A stretch of DNA of 64,000 nucleotides from contig CM077594.1 of assembly GCA_039654915.1 (NCBI GenBank), positions 90,162,893-90,226,892 of the forward strand, given 5' to 3'. Under the pieces are notes generated by a model. The model was not told the origin of the DNA. It did no database searches and was given only the letters and a program-made list of their open reading frames with translations. Position 1 is the first letter of the stretch, and the number at the start of each line of letters is the position of its first letter. Positions 1-12,100 of the stretch are shown here, piece by piece. Both the position numbers and the translations under genes were made by a program. Origin of the DNA: Aquilaria yunnanensis (Eukaryota > Streptophyta > Magnoliopsida > Malvales > Thymelaeaceae).

Positions 1-109
1 AAATCATGAAAACAGGGTAAAAATGCTTGAGGTTGTTGACGATATAACAATGAAACTGAATTTAGATTGCATGGAGCATTTAAATCTGGTGCCATAGAAG
101 AGATCTTAC

Positions 110-2659
110 CATTGATGTCACCTAGAGTGACAAATGAAGGATGTAATAAAACAGCTGCCTCGACAAGCCCTTGCTTTGCCAGTTCAACCACGACTTTGGC
201 TGAAAAAAATCAACACAATTTGTTGTTTATGAAGATGAATGGAGGCCACAGCAGAAGTCTTGTTGACAAATCTACTCATATTACCAAGATGGAATTACTT
301 CAACTATTTGTGCTATTCTCCAAGTCACAGAAACAACATAACTTCCATGTAATTGCAGAATTGTCAGGGGATAAATTGTTCAACCTATAAAGCCATCAGA
401 CACAACCATGAAAACTATGATTAAGAACTAACCGCCCCAACAGAAGCCAGCAGCTCCAATAGCAGATATGCCTTTACTTTTTAAGGCATCAATAACTGTT
501 TTTGCATCCTCAAAACCCTTATCCTGAAACAAAATATAAAAGCCTGAGCAACCCAGCTTTTGTAATCATGCATGACCAATGATCAAAATTTTAGGATTCA
601 TTCACAGAACAGGACTTACGGTCCCATGATCCTTCAACCAAGCAGCTACAGGCCTGCCAGAATTCTCAGGTGCATAGGGTTCTCCATAAAGGAAGTCAGG
701 AACAACGACATAAAACCCAGCAGAGGCAACCTTGTCAGCAAGTTTCCTTTACGGAAGAAATTGGCTCATATCAACCTAGAGATCTTGTTAATAGTAGCCT
801 CTATCCTGGAATTCGTTTCCATACGTTCTATAATAATACATTTAAATATGACTTTTCAAAATCAATCCAATATTTACATTCAAAAAAACTGAAACAGGAA
901 GATTCATTCGACTAATCAACGTCACAAAACAACCGAGCAGTGCTGGTACATGGACAGTTAAAATGATACGATATACATGTGAGTCAAAATTTAGTTAAAG
1001 TTCAACCAGTACAGAAAATTCTCATATAGAAAAAAGTCTCATGTTATCAGCAGATTCAGATCTTAAAGCATTTCATGCCAAAGCATTATGTTGCCCTTTC
1101 TCTATTGGGGTTATTATTTTATCCAGAAGTTATTACCGACTATTGCATATACATGAATAGGTACCAACTACCAAGCACCAGTAATTCAGATGATAAAGAA
1201 ACCATTCCAAACAAGGTTGCTAAGATCCCAATCTAGGTCTTATCATCCCACCACCCTATGATCCAATATTATGAAATTTTGTCAGAAAATAATATAGTCG
1301 ATGATATGATAGAATCGAGTAAGATCCCAATTAAGATCTTAAGATCAGTAGGATCTTTCAATTCTATCAATCCTACTTGATATTGATTTTTTTTTTTTTT
1401 TTTGTAATACTTGTATTTTTTTCCCAAATTAAAAAGTTTAAGTGATTGGGCCATTATTGCCCAAGTTTGGTTATCTAAGCTAGTAATTTTATGACTTGAA
1501 TTGTGAAGTAAAACAAATTTTTTTTTTTTAAAAGGAGCTCGCCTTTCTCTCATTCAGGAGACAAAATTCGACACGTGTATAAGTTCACTGTTATTGTGTT
1601 AGTTATGCTTGTTTATGAATTTATTTTAAACTTGTATTGGTTATCGTATTTGTTATGTTGATGTATGCTTCACTAGGGCTCTAGCTATATTTGTACTATG
1701 ACACTAAGTTTATTATCATTGTTATGATTTTAAACTTTATTAAGTTAAATGACACCAGTCGTCCTTAAACCATCCCAATGTTACTTAATCATCCCGAAAC
1801 TATAAAATATTGTTTAATCATCTAGAAATTGTACAACTTTTTTCCAACTTCCGTCAGTTTTTAACTGTTAGTGTACAGTAGGATAACAGGTGCAACAATT
1901 GAGTAATTTAAGAATGATAGTTCAACAATTGAGTAGTTTGAGGATGATGGTGCAACAATTGGGTAGTTTGAGGATGATAATTAACAATTCATAGTTTCAG
2001 GATGATTAAACAACATTAGACATAGTTTAGGGACAATCAATGTCACTTACCCTTAAATTTCCAATATAATTAATCTTTTATATGAATTATATTATTTATC
2101 ATAAGGAATTTAATTTTTTAGCAGAATCTTATAATCAACGATCCAATATAATGATCTTGATCTTGTATCATGAAAAATAATCTTAGGTAGGATCTCCATC
2201 CTAACAACGTTGATTCCAAAACCCAAAGTGGGCTAAGAAACCAAAATGACCAACTTATAGGATTCGGCATAAAGAAAAAACCATCGATCAAACCATAACA
2301 AAACCATCTAGAACTAAGCAAGCTTCCTGAATAGCCATACCTCAGGTTTGGAGCTTCACATCCTGCAAGAAGATAGCACCATAATGAAGTCAAGAAAATG
2401 AACATTACAACAGCCATAACAATACTCGGAGTATCGGACAGGGGAACATGTAGAACCAGGCAGATAGACAATTGAAACAAAAATCAAGAGAAGAAGAGCT
2501 GAGAAGGGTACCAACAACATCAGCGACGAGAAGAATGGCGAGCTTGGAATCGGGAGAGCCAGAGAAATAAGTCTTGAGTCCTGCGAGTTCCTTAACATGT
2601 CCCCCTCCGCTGCTAGGATTAAGTGTTGGTGGGTTTGAGCAGCACTGAGGACCCGACAT
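110..2659 (-). CDS. Dienelactone hydrolase-family alpha/beta hydrolase, 3' part outside window
   Basis: Exons on the minus strand, in coding order: 2659-2512, 2362-2341, 746-620, 523-433, 199-110; further exons lie beyond position 1. All junctions are GT-AG and in phase. The start gives MSGPQCC, the usual N-terminus of the plant family. Order of landmarks: the early strand LLVADVVG, then CEAPNLRKLADK, YVVVPDFLYGEPY, and GFCWG, which carries the nucleophilic Cys of the DLH fold. The Asp and His of the triad would lie in the missing part. Family members hydrolyse lactone or ester bonds; the plant substrates are poorly defined and they are often mis-named endo-1,3;1,4-beta-glucanases. Exon 2 is only 22 bp. 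Intron 2 (747-2340, about 1.6 kb) is long and carries a foldback repeat. An in-frame ATG at 2788 would add 43 residues at the N-terminus. Confidence 0.88.
1744..2052. repeat. Foldback MITE-like repeat in hydrolase intron 2
   Basis: The left end (GTTAAATGACACC, then CCTTAAACCATCCC) is the imperfect inverted copy of the right end (GGGACAATCAATGTCACTTACC). Inside lies a 30 bp tandem repeat (CAACAATTGAGTAGTTTGAG type, three copies from 1893). I see no clear target-site duplication. Confidence 0.55.
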
Positions 2660-2699
2660 TCTCGATTCTTCCCTTCTCGACCAGGCACAGACGAGACTT

Positions 2700-2782
2700 G
2701 ACAAATCCCTGGACGGAGCTGTTTGCGGAGCTAATTGTCCCTTGCTGTCGCTGACAAAGCCCTGGACGGAGCTGTTTGTGGA
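2700..2782. repeat. Two-copy 53 bp tandem repeat upstream of the hydrolase start
   Basis: The segment GGACGGAGCTGTTTG with its flanks occurs at about 2700-2730 and again at 2752-2782. It sits just upstream of the MSGPQCC start, in probable 5' UTR or in the optional N-terminal extension that begins at 2788. Confidence 0.7.
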
Positions 2783-3020
2783 GTACATTCTTTCCCGATG
2801 AAGAAAGACGTAGAAGTAAAAATAATTAAAACAAAAAAGAAAAAGAAATAGAAGTAAAAATAATTAATTTTGAATTAAGGTGATCTAATTTATAATGATT
2901 TAGACACCTACTTTTTCTTATTTGGTCCATTTAACTGTGTCTTGATTTTTTCCTCCGTTATGGCACTCCAATTCATTTTTCGCATGTCATGTTTTCTCTA
3001 CTTCAACTCAGCTGATTAAT

Positions 3021-3379
3021 TAAGGGTGAAAAATGAATAAACAGCTCGAGTTCGGCTCGAGTTCGGTTTGGTTTAAAGGTCGTTTGTGGCTCATTCAAAA
3101 AATTTATCGAGTCAAGTCTGAACAAAATTTAAAACTCAATCTACAATTCAAACAAAGCTCGATTTGTTTACTACTTGATTTGACTCGGTCTAATTTTAGA
3201 TTTTTTCTTTAATTTAATCGAACAGCTCTAGCTCTAGCTCAATCAGATAAAAGCTCTTTCATAGCTCGTTTATGATGTTTTTTTAATCCAAACATGAATA
3301 AAATATGCAATTCGATAAATTATTGAAGTCGAACATGATCAGCCTGCTACTCGGCTAGCCTCGACTCATTTTCAGCCTA
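3021..3379. mobile_element. hAT-like MITE, 359 bp
   Basis: The ends are inverted: TAAGGGTGAAAAATGA on the left and, read on the minus strand, TAGGCTGAAAATGA on the right. An exact 8 bp direct repeat TGATTAAT flanks them at 3013-3020 and 3380-3387, the target-duplication length of hAT elements. The interior has subterminal CTCGAG-rich repeats (about 3045-3075), and no coding potential is seen. Confidence 0.8.
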
Positions 3380-3387
3380 TGATTAAT

Positions 3388-4064
3388 GCATGTACATCTT
3401 AACTTTAAAGATTAAAAGTTGGAATAAGAGATTTACAATGAGACTAAATTCTTAACAAATATAGCACGGATCCTAATTGAGCCTCAATCCTAAATTCTAC
3501 CCAACCAACTGTCCAACATCTTCTCTCTATTCAACCTTTACAATATATACTTCATGTGTACAAAATAAAAGCATGCCCCTCTTCTGGTCCACCTTATTAC
3601 CATGAGACTCATATTGATGAGAATGTCAGCTTTTTTTTTATCCAGAAGACAAGTAAACCAGTTTTGTGTAACATTTTAAAGAATGAAGTAAAAAGACCAA
3701 AGTCAAACTCTGAACCTCCTCACAATGTACTGAGCATTTTAACTATCAGCCTTAAGGTGTGAGGACCTATTGTTACTATTAAGTATTAACTTTATATCTA
3801 TAAAGTCCTTCTTTTTCTCTTTTTCTCATGTACAACATGTTTAGGTTTAATAAGAAGATCGAATAAATCTAATCAAATAAACTAAAATATAACTTAAATG
3901 GTTAAATTATGTCATAACATATAATTTCAATGACTATCAAAATAAAAACATATAATTTAAATGATTCGCACTTGTTTTGTTGTTATCACAAACAAGTCGA
4001 AAGATTATCATATTCAGGTCAGTTATAAATCAATCCAACAAAATTTCCACCCACTTAAGGTTAA
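3388..4064. other. Intergenic, no gene seen
   Basis: AT-rich sequence between the small hAT-like element and the large Harbinger-like palindrome. A short open frame at 3556-3762 has no recognisable similarity and no exon signals. Confidence 0.5.
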
Positions 4065-7000
4065 GGGTCTGTTTTCCAAAAGTAATCAGGTAAAAAGAAA
4101 ACTGTGTTAATTCAAAAAGAAGGCGGGCTGGGGAATTGTCAGGTCAATGAAGTATATCCGGGTCAAGTAGCGTGTCTGACTAGGTCTTGGACTTATGTTG
4201 TACTTACAACATATGCCACTGTTATTTTGTAACCTAACCAGTTACCGTATTGAAACAATCAATTGTCCGTCAAGCGAAACCCCTCACCGTGCTGCTAGAT
4301 CCACCTCCACTAGAGATCAATGGTTACCCAGATCCGTCGTTCATCACCGGCGTCTACCGCGTAGCCCAGGTCCCCGTGCCATTCTCCTCACCCAAGACTG
4401 GGGTCAATTGAACGTGTGGCCTCTGTCGGCAAACCTGGTAAGTGATATTCTTTAGTAAATGAAGAGATTGATGGTGTTGATTAGGGGGTTAGCATTAGTT
4501 TCATTTTTCATGGTCTAATACTCTATTTCTTGTTCTGCATTGGTGGAAGCATCAAACAAGAACTGCCGATTGGCTCTCTGGGTTTAGGTAACATGCTTCC
4601 TATATTCACGTCCTCCAAGCATTGAATTGTCGTTGCTCGCATCTTGTCATTTTCTAGTGTATGTTAATTTCCAGATCAAGGTCACTATATTTCTGTTTGG
4701 ATGCCCCATTACTTTAGGTTTCGTTGCTATGTGAAGAAATACAGTTGCTTTTATTAAGGAGACAATCATTTGTTAAGAATCTTTTACTGCTTCCATGCTT
4801 AAAACAGATTTTAAGCCGAAGCTGCCTTTGTTTCAGTTTTTGATTCCTAGAAAAAAAATAATGTATTGAGAAGTTTAAATTTCTAGACAAGCTTTATTAA
4901 CTTTTAATTATATAACAGCTGTTAAGTTATTTGAAATTGATATCTGAGTTCTTCGGTCTAGAAATTTTGTTTATCGACAACGGCCAGAGTCACCTCAATT
5001 ACAGTTGGCTCATGGGGACCTAACTTCTTTACCTCCATCTAGTTATGTCATACTAATTTCATGTTTACTTGTAGGTTGCCATTTCTTATTTTTTTCTGCT
5101 TGGTCATGAATCAAATTCTAATTGTAATAACAATTTTGGCCACATTAGTCCTCAAATAACGCAGTGGGTTAGGATGAGATTAGGGTAAAGTAGGCATACA
5201 GTTGGTCTACAATGGATTAAATGAGGTGAGATATACCAAGATATTTTCTGTAACCCCCTTTGTGTGATATAATAATGAGTAAGAAATATTTTATTTTCAT
5301 GTCAAGCCCTTGACTCCATTATTCATAAATTGATAATCCACAGATACAAAGGGAATAAAGATAGGAGGGTGATTGGTGTCATGTAGCATCTGAAAATCGT
5401 CTCTACCCATTCCCCTACACTGTCAAAGGCAGCACTTGCTCCTCCTTCTCCATCGCCAGCTCTGTTAGTGGGCAGGCAAGGACATTGTATAATTAAAAGG
5501 TAACCATCATATTCTTCATTTGTATATGGCATTAGTTTGTTGTTTCATATTCTGATACTCTATTTTCTTGTTCTACAGTGGTTCACTTGAAAACAGAACT
5601 GACAACTGGCTTTCTAGGTTTAGGTAATTTGTTTCATTCTTAACACTTCTCTTCCCATATTTACTTCCTCCCAGTAGTTGAAATGAGTTGCTCTCATCTT
5701 GTCCTTTTCTGTTGTCTGTTAATTTCAAAAGCAAGGTTACCATTTCTGTTGTGCGTTTGGTTGTTTTGTTATTTCTTTTCTTATTACATTTATAAAAGCT
5801 TTTCTTGTTTTCAAATGCTAGACTTTAGGTTAGCTGTGTATTGGGTTGTTCCATTCACAATGTGAAATGCTGTCAATATCAAATCCAGTCATAATGTTGA
5901 GTTGCATTGTCAAGTGTAACCTTGATACTATATTCATGTTGTTTATCTATTCAATGTTGTGGTCTAGATGCAACTTTCATTTCAAACCTCAACTTTCCTT
6001 CTCATATTACAATGCTGAAATGGGCCTACCTGCCTTAACCTTGTATCATAAACTAAATTTGTTCATGAATGCTGCTAAATTAAGGAGAAGTAAACAATTG
6101 ACCTCTTCCCGGAACTTACGGTCATTCCCAGCTGGAAGACAGGGTTCAGTAGTTTTATCCTTCCTAGCTTAAATGGAAGCAACCATGTGAAATCTAACAA
6201 ATGCAACTGTTGGGATGTAGTTGAATATACATAAGTTGCTGTAGCACCGTTTACCTTGGAAACTATGTCACTGTTGCTATTATTTGGTTTTTATTCCACA
6301 TAGACTGAATTTGAATGTTTGTTTTAAGTCACTGATGGTTAGCTACGAAGGTGTTTTATAGATGTAGTAATTAGAATTTGTGCTGTTGTTATTTGATTCT
6401 TATTCCACTCAGACCTACTATAAATGTTTGTTTTAGGTCGCTGATAATTGGCTATAGAGGTGTCTAAAGTTGTTGGTATCTTTGACGATTTATCTTGCAT
6501 CATTTGTGAGTCTTCCTATTGTGTTTTTTAGCACTCTTACTGATGCTCTACTAATATGTGGTTTGATCTCCCAATAGTTCTGCATTTCATGTGCAGTTTC
6601 TTAAAAGATGAAGTTGAAGGTTTTTTAGGTTTTGTGACTTATGGGGCCAAATATAATAATTTATTTGTTTCTTTTTCTCAAAGAGCGAGGTACTGATTTC
6701 AGCTTACTTTTATTATAGGGTTTGTGGTCCGCCTTTGCATTGTGTTAAATTGTGCACTCTTATCTGTTGTACGATCAATTTGCAAATCATAAGGGATGGA
6801 ATATGTACTTTCTGTGCTGATCAAGCAATATTGCACGCGTAAATAGTTTTACCTAAATTCCTGTTAAGTTAAATTATGAAGTTGAATGCCTTTCTATTAT
6901 TTTGTATTTTCAGTTTTGTTCTCATCTTGTTGGCATGGATTGTTTTAGGATTATTACTATCTTCATTTTGTTAGTATTAGCTGCTCAGCTCTTCATTGTT

Positions 7001-7083
7001 CTTAAGTGTGCCTTTGGTTGTTCCTACTATGTTTTTGCAATTGCAAATTCGTCAATTTCTTATCGGTGCCTATTCTATTTTGG
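4065..7083 (+). repeat. Left arm of the Harbinger-like palindrome
   Basis: About 3.0 kb, matching the right arm in inverted orientation. It contains an internal diverged duplication: a unit near 4500-4740 recurs at about 5545-5780 (shared marks CTTGTTCT, AGAACTG, GGTTTAGGTAA, CTCATCTTGTC). A shorter tandem copy of about 108 bp lies at 6275-6470 (shared TTTATTCCAC and TGTTTGTTTTA). The outer part is GC-richer around 4260-4440 and ends in a good donor (GTAAGTGAT at 4439), as expected of untranslated exons and introns of the original transposon gene. Confidence 0.75.
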
Positions 7084-7665
7084 TTTCAACTTGAGTTTCC
7101 CTGTTTCACCATATTAGCTTGTTTTGAACTTTGGAGTGTAAATGTCCTGTTACAATATAATTGTACATTGTAGTTGTCAAGATCATGTTTTACCCATTAA
7201 TTAATGTCTCTGTTATATTACTGTGCTTCAGTTACAAAGATCTATTAAGTTAATTACTTGACCCCGTTAATTGTTTCATTCTATGGCAGCAGTTGCATGT
7301 TATTGTATTGCTGCATCCATAGTAGCACAAATAGAACGTCTCTCAGTCTTTGGTGTATGAAGCTTCGCAGTCGAGATCTTGTTCCATTCCCAACTCTCAC
7401 TTCTGCCAGGCGCCGATCGGTACATCTACTTTCATTTCCCTCTGTTTCCTTTTAGTACTACTGTGCTATTTTGAATTTTAGTAATTATCATCATACATCA
7501 CTATCATTCATCGCATCTTGCATTTTGTCATACCATGTTCATTAGCATATCAGTTTGCATCTATTTATTTTACCCATTGCCATGTTTGTTTTGGGCTATA
7601 ATTTCAAGTTCATTCTATTTTTGTTATGTACAATGCCATGTGACACACATGTATGTAGGTTTCCT

Positions 7666-8004
7666 TGGCAGTTGAGGGTAAAGTTTGAAATATACCACGA
7701 CAATGTCAACGATCAGAACATGCATTCTGCTGTGATTGGCAAAGGAGTCAGAGTAGATTCGGACCCCTTCACCACTGACATTTTCTGCCGATGGGCTGCC
7801 CAAGCTGTTGAGCAGAACCATGCTTCTAGCAACCATTTAACTAAGGCCGGCTGGGCCTATATTCACAAAGGCTTTACAACAGAAACTGGGTTGCTGTATT
7901 CGCTACTCATGCTTAAGAAAAAATGTAGGCAACTGAAGAATCGATACAGGGAGGCAAAGAGACTGCTTGGGTCCATGACCGATTTTGGGTGGGACCATGT
8001 TTGA
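7666..8004 (+). pseudogene. Myb/SANT-like DNA-binding domain remnant (Harbinger ORF1 type)
   Basis: The plus-strand frame encodes a helix-rich stretch with DPFTTDIFCRWAAQAVEQN, HLTKAGWAYIHKGF, LKKKCRQLKNRYREAKRL and TDFGWD. This is the spacing of the Myb/SANT-like (Myb_DNA-bind_3) domain carried by ORF1 of plant PIF/Harbinger elements and by L10-interacting MYB proteins. The N-terminal W of the first helix is not evident. The frame stops at 8002-8004, right after GWDHV, with nothing of the longer C-terminal region. In autonomous elements this protein works with the DDE transposase; this copy looks non-functional. Confidence 0.7.
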
Positions 8005-8029
8005 GGGACTGTGGTAGCTGCAGCAGCTC

Positions 8030-8308
8030 AATTTCATACACGCATCTTTACGCAATATAATTGAGCGGACCATAGGAGTTTGGAAGAAGAAATGGAAGAT
8101 ACTTCAACTAATGCATGAGTTTGACAGTATAATTCAGGTCAAAATTGTTGTCACAACGGCAACATTGCACAACTTTATTCGCAAATATAACTTTGAGGAT
8201 CCGGACATTACAGTTGCACTAAATGGAACTTACATGCGACATGATGTAGCAGCGGATGAGCCATTACCTTTTCAGGAGTTACATTTGGAGGGACAAGAAA
8301 TGGCTTAA
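8030..8308 (+). pseudogene. C-terminal fragment of a PIF/Harbinger DDE transposase
   Basis: The frame gives ASLRNIIERTIGVWKKKWKI followed by LHNFIRKYNFEDPD and ends with a stop at 8308. SLRNxIERxxGxxKxRFxIL plus LHNFI is the conserved tail of the DDE_Tnp_4/Harbinger nuclease, and it includes the catalytic Glu within the RNxIER motif. Everything upstream (the two catalytic Asp regions) is absent, and an in-frame stop lies just before it at 8015-8017. The Myb-like frame ends only about 25 bp upstream, so a large internal deletion has fused the two gene ends. Confidence 0.8.
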
Positions 8309-9103
8309 GTAAGGGATTTCATTGCTCGAAACCTACCACAAACACGGCAAACACCGAGGCAATGCGCACGACATTCCATTAGTTGACGTATGGATAGTTT
8401 CATGATAATTGAGATATCCCATGTGGATGCCAGATGTTTTTTTATGTATTAAAACGTTAGTTAACACTATAAATTTGGAGTGTTTGTGTTATATTCCCCT
8501 CGACATACTATTATCATCTAGTAGAACTTGATTGTGTAGTTGATGTTAGTAATGAAAAATGAAGAATTTGACTGGTAAGGGGAAAATGTTGACAACAAAG
8601 CATAATAGGTAAAATTTCATGTTGTATGTGAATATTGGTATGTTGAATGTCATACAATGCATTCCCTCCTCTATTTTTTCATGCTCGAAGCAGCACATAA
8701 AACCATAAATATCTACTGTGAAAGTAATACACATATACATAAGAAAATTCTCAGGTAACTCCATCTGGTTAACACTTCCAACTTGTGAAATCACATATTT
8801 TTTAATGATCCAATAACCAGAAGCAGCTGCTGAGACGAGAATCCGTTGCTGAATATTGGAATTTTCTTTTATTGCCGCCTTTCAATGCAAATGGCAATGC
8901 AAGGCATCCATCCACATTTGCTGAAAAACCCTGGTGCTCTTTGCTTGTCCATACCTATGTTTAGCTTCAAATAAAAGAAAAGAAGGCCATGGGGAAACTG
9001 AACTGTTCATGCCAGGTCCAGAACATGAATGTACTGCACCACAACATCCTTAAATGACCTTACAGGTCTGCTATTTTCTTTTATAATGAAAAAAGGCAGG
9101 AAA
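8309..9103. other. Non-coding remainder of the palindrome centre
   Basis: This lies between the transposase tail and the right arm. It probably includes the transposon's own 3' flank. I recognise no domain on either strand; a minus-strand frame at 8546-8794 is hydrophobic and unconvincing. Confidence 0.4.
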
Positions 9104-12100
9104 ACAAAATAGAATAGGCACAGATAAGAAACTGATGAATCTGCAACAGCAAAAACATAGTAGGAACAGCCAAAGGCACACTTAAGAACAATGAAAAGCT
9201 GAACAGCTAATACTAACAAAATGGAGACAGTAATAATCCTAAAACAATCCATTCCAACAAGATGAGAACAAAATTGAAAATATGAAATAATGGAAAGGCA
9301 TTCAGCTTCATAATTTAGCGTAACAGGAATTTAGGTAAAACTATTTACACGTGCAATATTGCTTGATCAGCACAGAAAGTACATATTCCATCCCTTATGA
9401 TTTGCAAATTGATCGTACAACACACAAGAGTGCACAATTTAACACAATGCAAAAGCAGACCACAAACCCTATAATAAAAGCAAGCTGAAATCAGAACCTC
9501 GCTCTTTGAGAAAAATAAACAAATAAATTATTATATTTGGCCCCATAAGTCACAAAACCCAAAAAACCTTCAACTTTATCTTTTAAGAAACTGCACATGA
9601 AATGCAGAACTATTGGGAGATCAAACCACATATTAGTAGAGCATCAGTAAGAGTGCTAAAAAACACAATAGGAAGACTCACAGATGATGCAAGATAAATC
9701 GTCAAAGATACCAACAACTTTAGACACCTCTATAGCCAATTATCAGCGACTTAAAACAAACATTTATAGTAGGTCTGAGTGGAATAAGAATCAAATAACA
9801 ACAGCACAAATTCTAATTACTACAACTATAAAACACCTTCGTAGTTAACCATCAGCGACTTAGAACAAACATTCAAATTCAATCTATGTGGAATAAAAAC
9901 CAAATAACAGCAGCAGTGACATAGTTTCCAAGGTAAATGGTGCTACAACACCTTACGAATATTCAACTACATCCCAACAATTGCATTTGTTAGATTTCAC
10001 ATGGTTGCTTCCATTTAAGCTAGGAAGGATAAAACTACTGAACCCTGTCTTCCAGCTAGGAACGACCGTAAGTTCCAGGAAAAGTTCAATTGTTTACTTC
10101 TCATTAATTCAGCAGCATTCATGAAAAAATTTAGTTTATGATACAAGGTTAAGGCAGGTAGGCCCATTTCAGCATTGTAATATGAGAAGAAAAGTTGAGG
10201 TTCGGAATGAAAGTTGCATCTAGACCACAACATTGAATAGATAAACAACATGAATATAGTATCAAGGTTACACTTGACAATGCAACGCAATATTATGACT
10301 GGATTTGATATTGATAGCATTTCACATTGTGAATGGAACAACCCAATACACAGCTAACCTAAAGTCTAGCATTTGAAAACAAGAAAAGCTTTTATAAATG
10401 TAGTAAGAAAAGAAATAACAAAACAACCAAACGTACAACAGAAACGGCAACCTTGCTTTTGAAATTAACAGACAACAGAAAAGGACAAGGTGAGAGCAAC
10501 TCATTTCAACTATTAGGAGGAAGTAAATATAGGAAGAGAGTTGTTAAGAATGAAACAAATTACCTAAACCTAGAAAGCTAGTCGTCAATTCTATTTTCAA
10601 GTGAACCATTGTAGAACAAGAAAATAGAGTATCAGAATATGAAACAACAAACTAATGCCATATACATATGAAAAATATGATGGTTACCTTTTAATTATAC
10701 AATGTCCCTGCCTGCCCACTAAAAGAGCTGGCAATGGAGAATGAGGAGCAAGTGCTGCCTCCAACGGTGCAGGGAGATGGGCAGAGATGGTTTTCAGATG
10801 CTACATGACACCAGTCACCCTCCTGTCTTTATTCCCTTTGTATTTGTGGATTATCAATTTATGAATAATGGAGTCAATGGCCTAACATGAAAATAAAATG
10901 TTCCTTACTCGTTACTATATCACACAAAGGGGGTTACAGAAAATATCTTGGTATCTCTCACCTCATCTAATCCATTGTAGACCAACTATATGCCTACTTT
11001 ACCCTAATCTCATCCTAACCCACTACGCTATTTGAGGACTAATGTGGCCAAAATTGTTATTACAATTAGAATTTGATTCATGACCAAGCAAAAAAAAAAT
11101 GAGAAATGGCAACCTACAAGTAAGCATGAAATTAGTACGACATAACTCGAAGGAGGTAAAGAAGTTAGGCCCCCATGAGCCGACAGTAACTGAAGTGACT
11201 CTAGCCGTTGCCGATAAACAAAATTTCTAGACCGAAGAACTCAGATATCAATTTCAAATAACTTAACAGCTGTTATATAATTAAAAGTTGATAAAGCTTG
11301 TCAACAAATTTAAACTTCTCAATGCATTATTTTTTTCCTAGGAATCAAAAACTGAAACAAAGGCAGCTCCGGCTTAAAATTTGTTTTCTACGTGTCATGA
11401 AAGAATGCAACTGTTAGGGTCTTATTCCAAACCCACTAGCCTATTCCCATTGACTAATTACACACAACTATAAGTGTGTTTAATCCAAGGGTGAAAACTG
11501 CCAGCAATCAAAACATGGAAGCAGCAAAAGATTTTTAACAAATAACTGTCTCCCTAATAAAAGCAACTGTATTTCTTCACACAGCAACGAAACCTAAAAT
11601 AATGGGGCATCCAAACAAAAATATAGTGACCTTGATTTGAAAATTAACATACACCAAGAAATGACAAAATGCGAGTAACGGCAGTTAAATGCTTGGAGGA
11701 CGCGAATATAGGAAGCATGTTACCTAAACCCATAGAGCCAATCGGCAGTTCTTGTTCGATGCTTCCACCAATGCAGAACAAGAAATAGAGTATTAGACCA
11801 TGAAAAATTAAACTAATGCTAACCCCCTAACTGATACCATCAATCTCTTCATTTACTAAAGAATATCACTTACTAGGTTTGCCGACGGAGGCCACACGTT
11901 TAGTTGACACCAGCCTTAGGTGAGGAGAATGGCGCGGGGACCTGGGCTACGCGGTGGACGCCGGTGATGAACGACAGATCTGGGTAACCATTGATCTCTA
12001 GTGGAGGTGGATCTAACAGCACGGTGAGAGGTTTCGCTTAACGGACGACTGATTACTTCGATACGGTAACTGGTTAAGTTACAAAATAACAGTGGCATAT

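Noticed and set aside
5846..10341. Paired open frames of 108 codons in opposite orientation (5846-6172 plus, 10015-10341 minus) with similar protein sequences
   Set aside because: They are the same stretch seen in both arms of the palindrome. They have no domain, lie in likely intronic DNA, and their similarity reflects the inverted duplication rather than a conserved gene.
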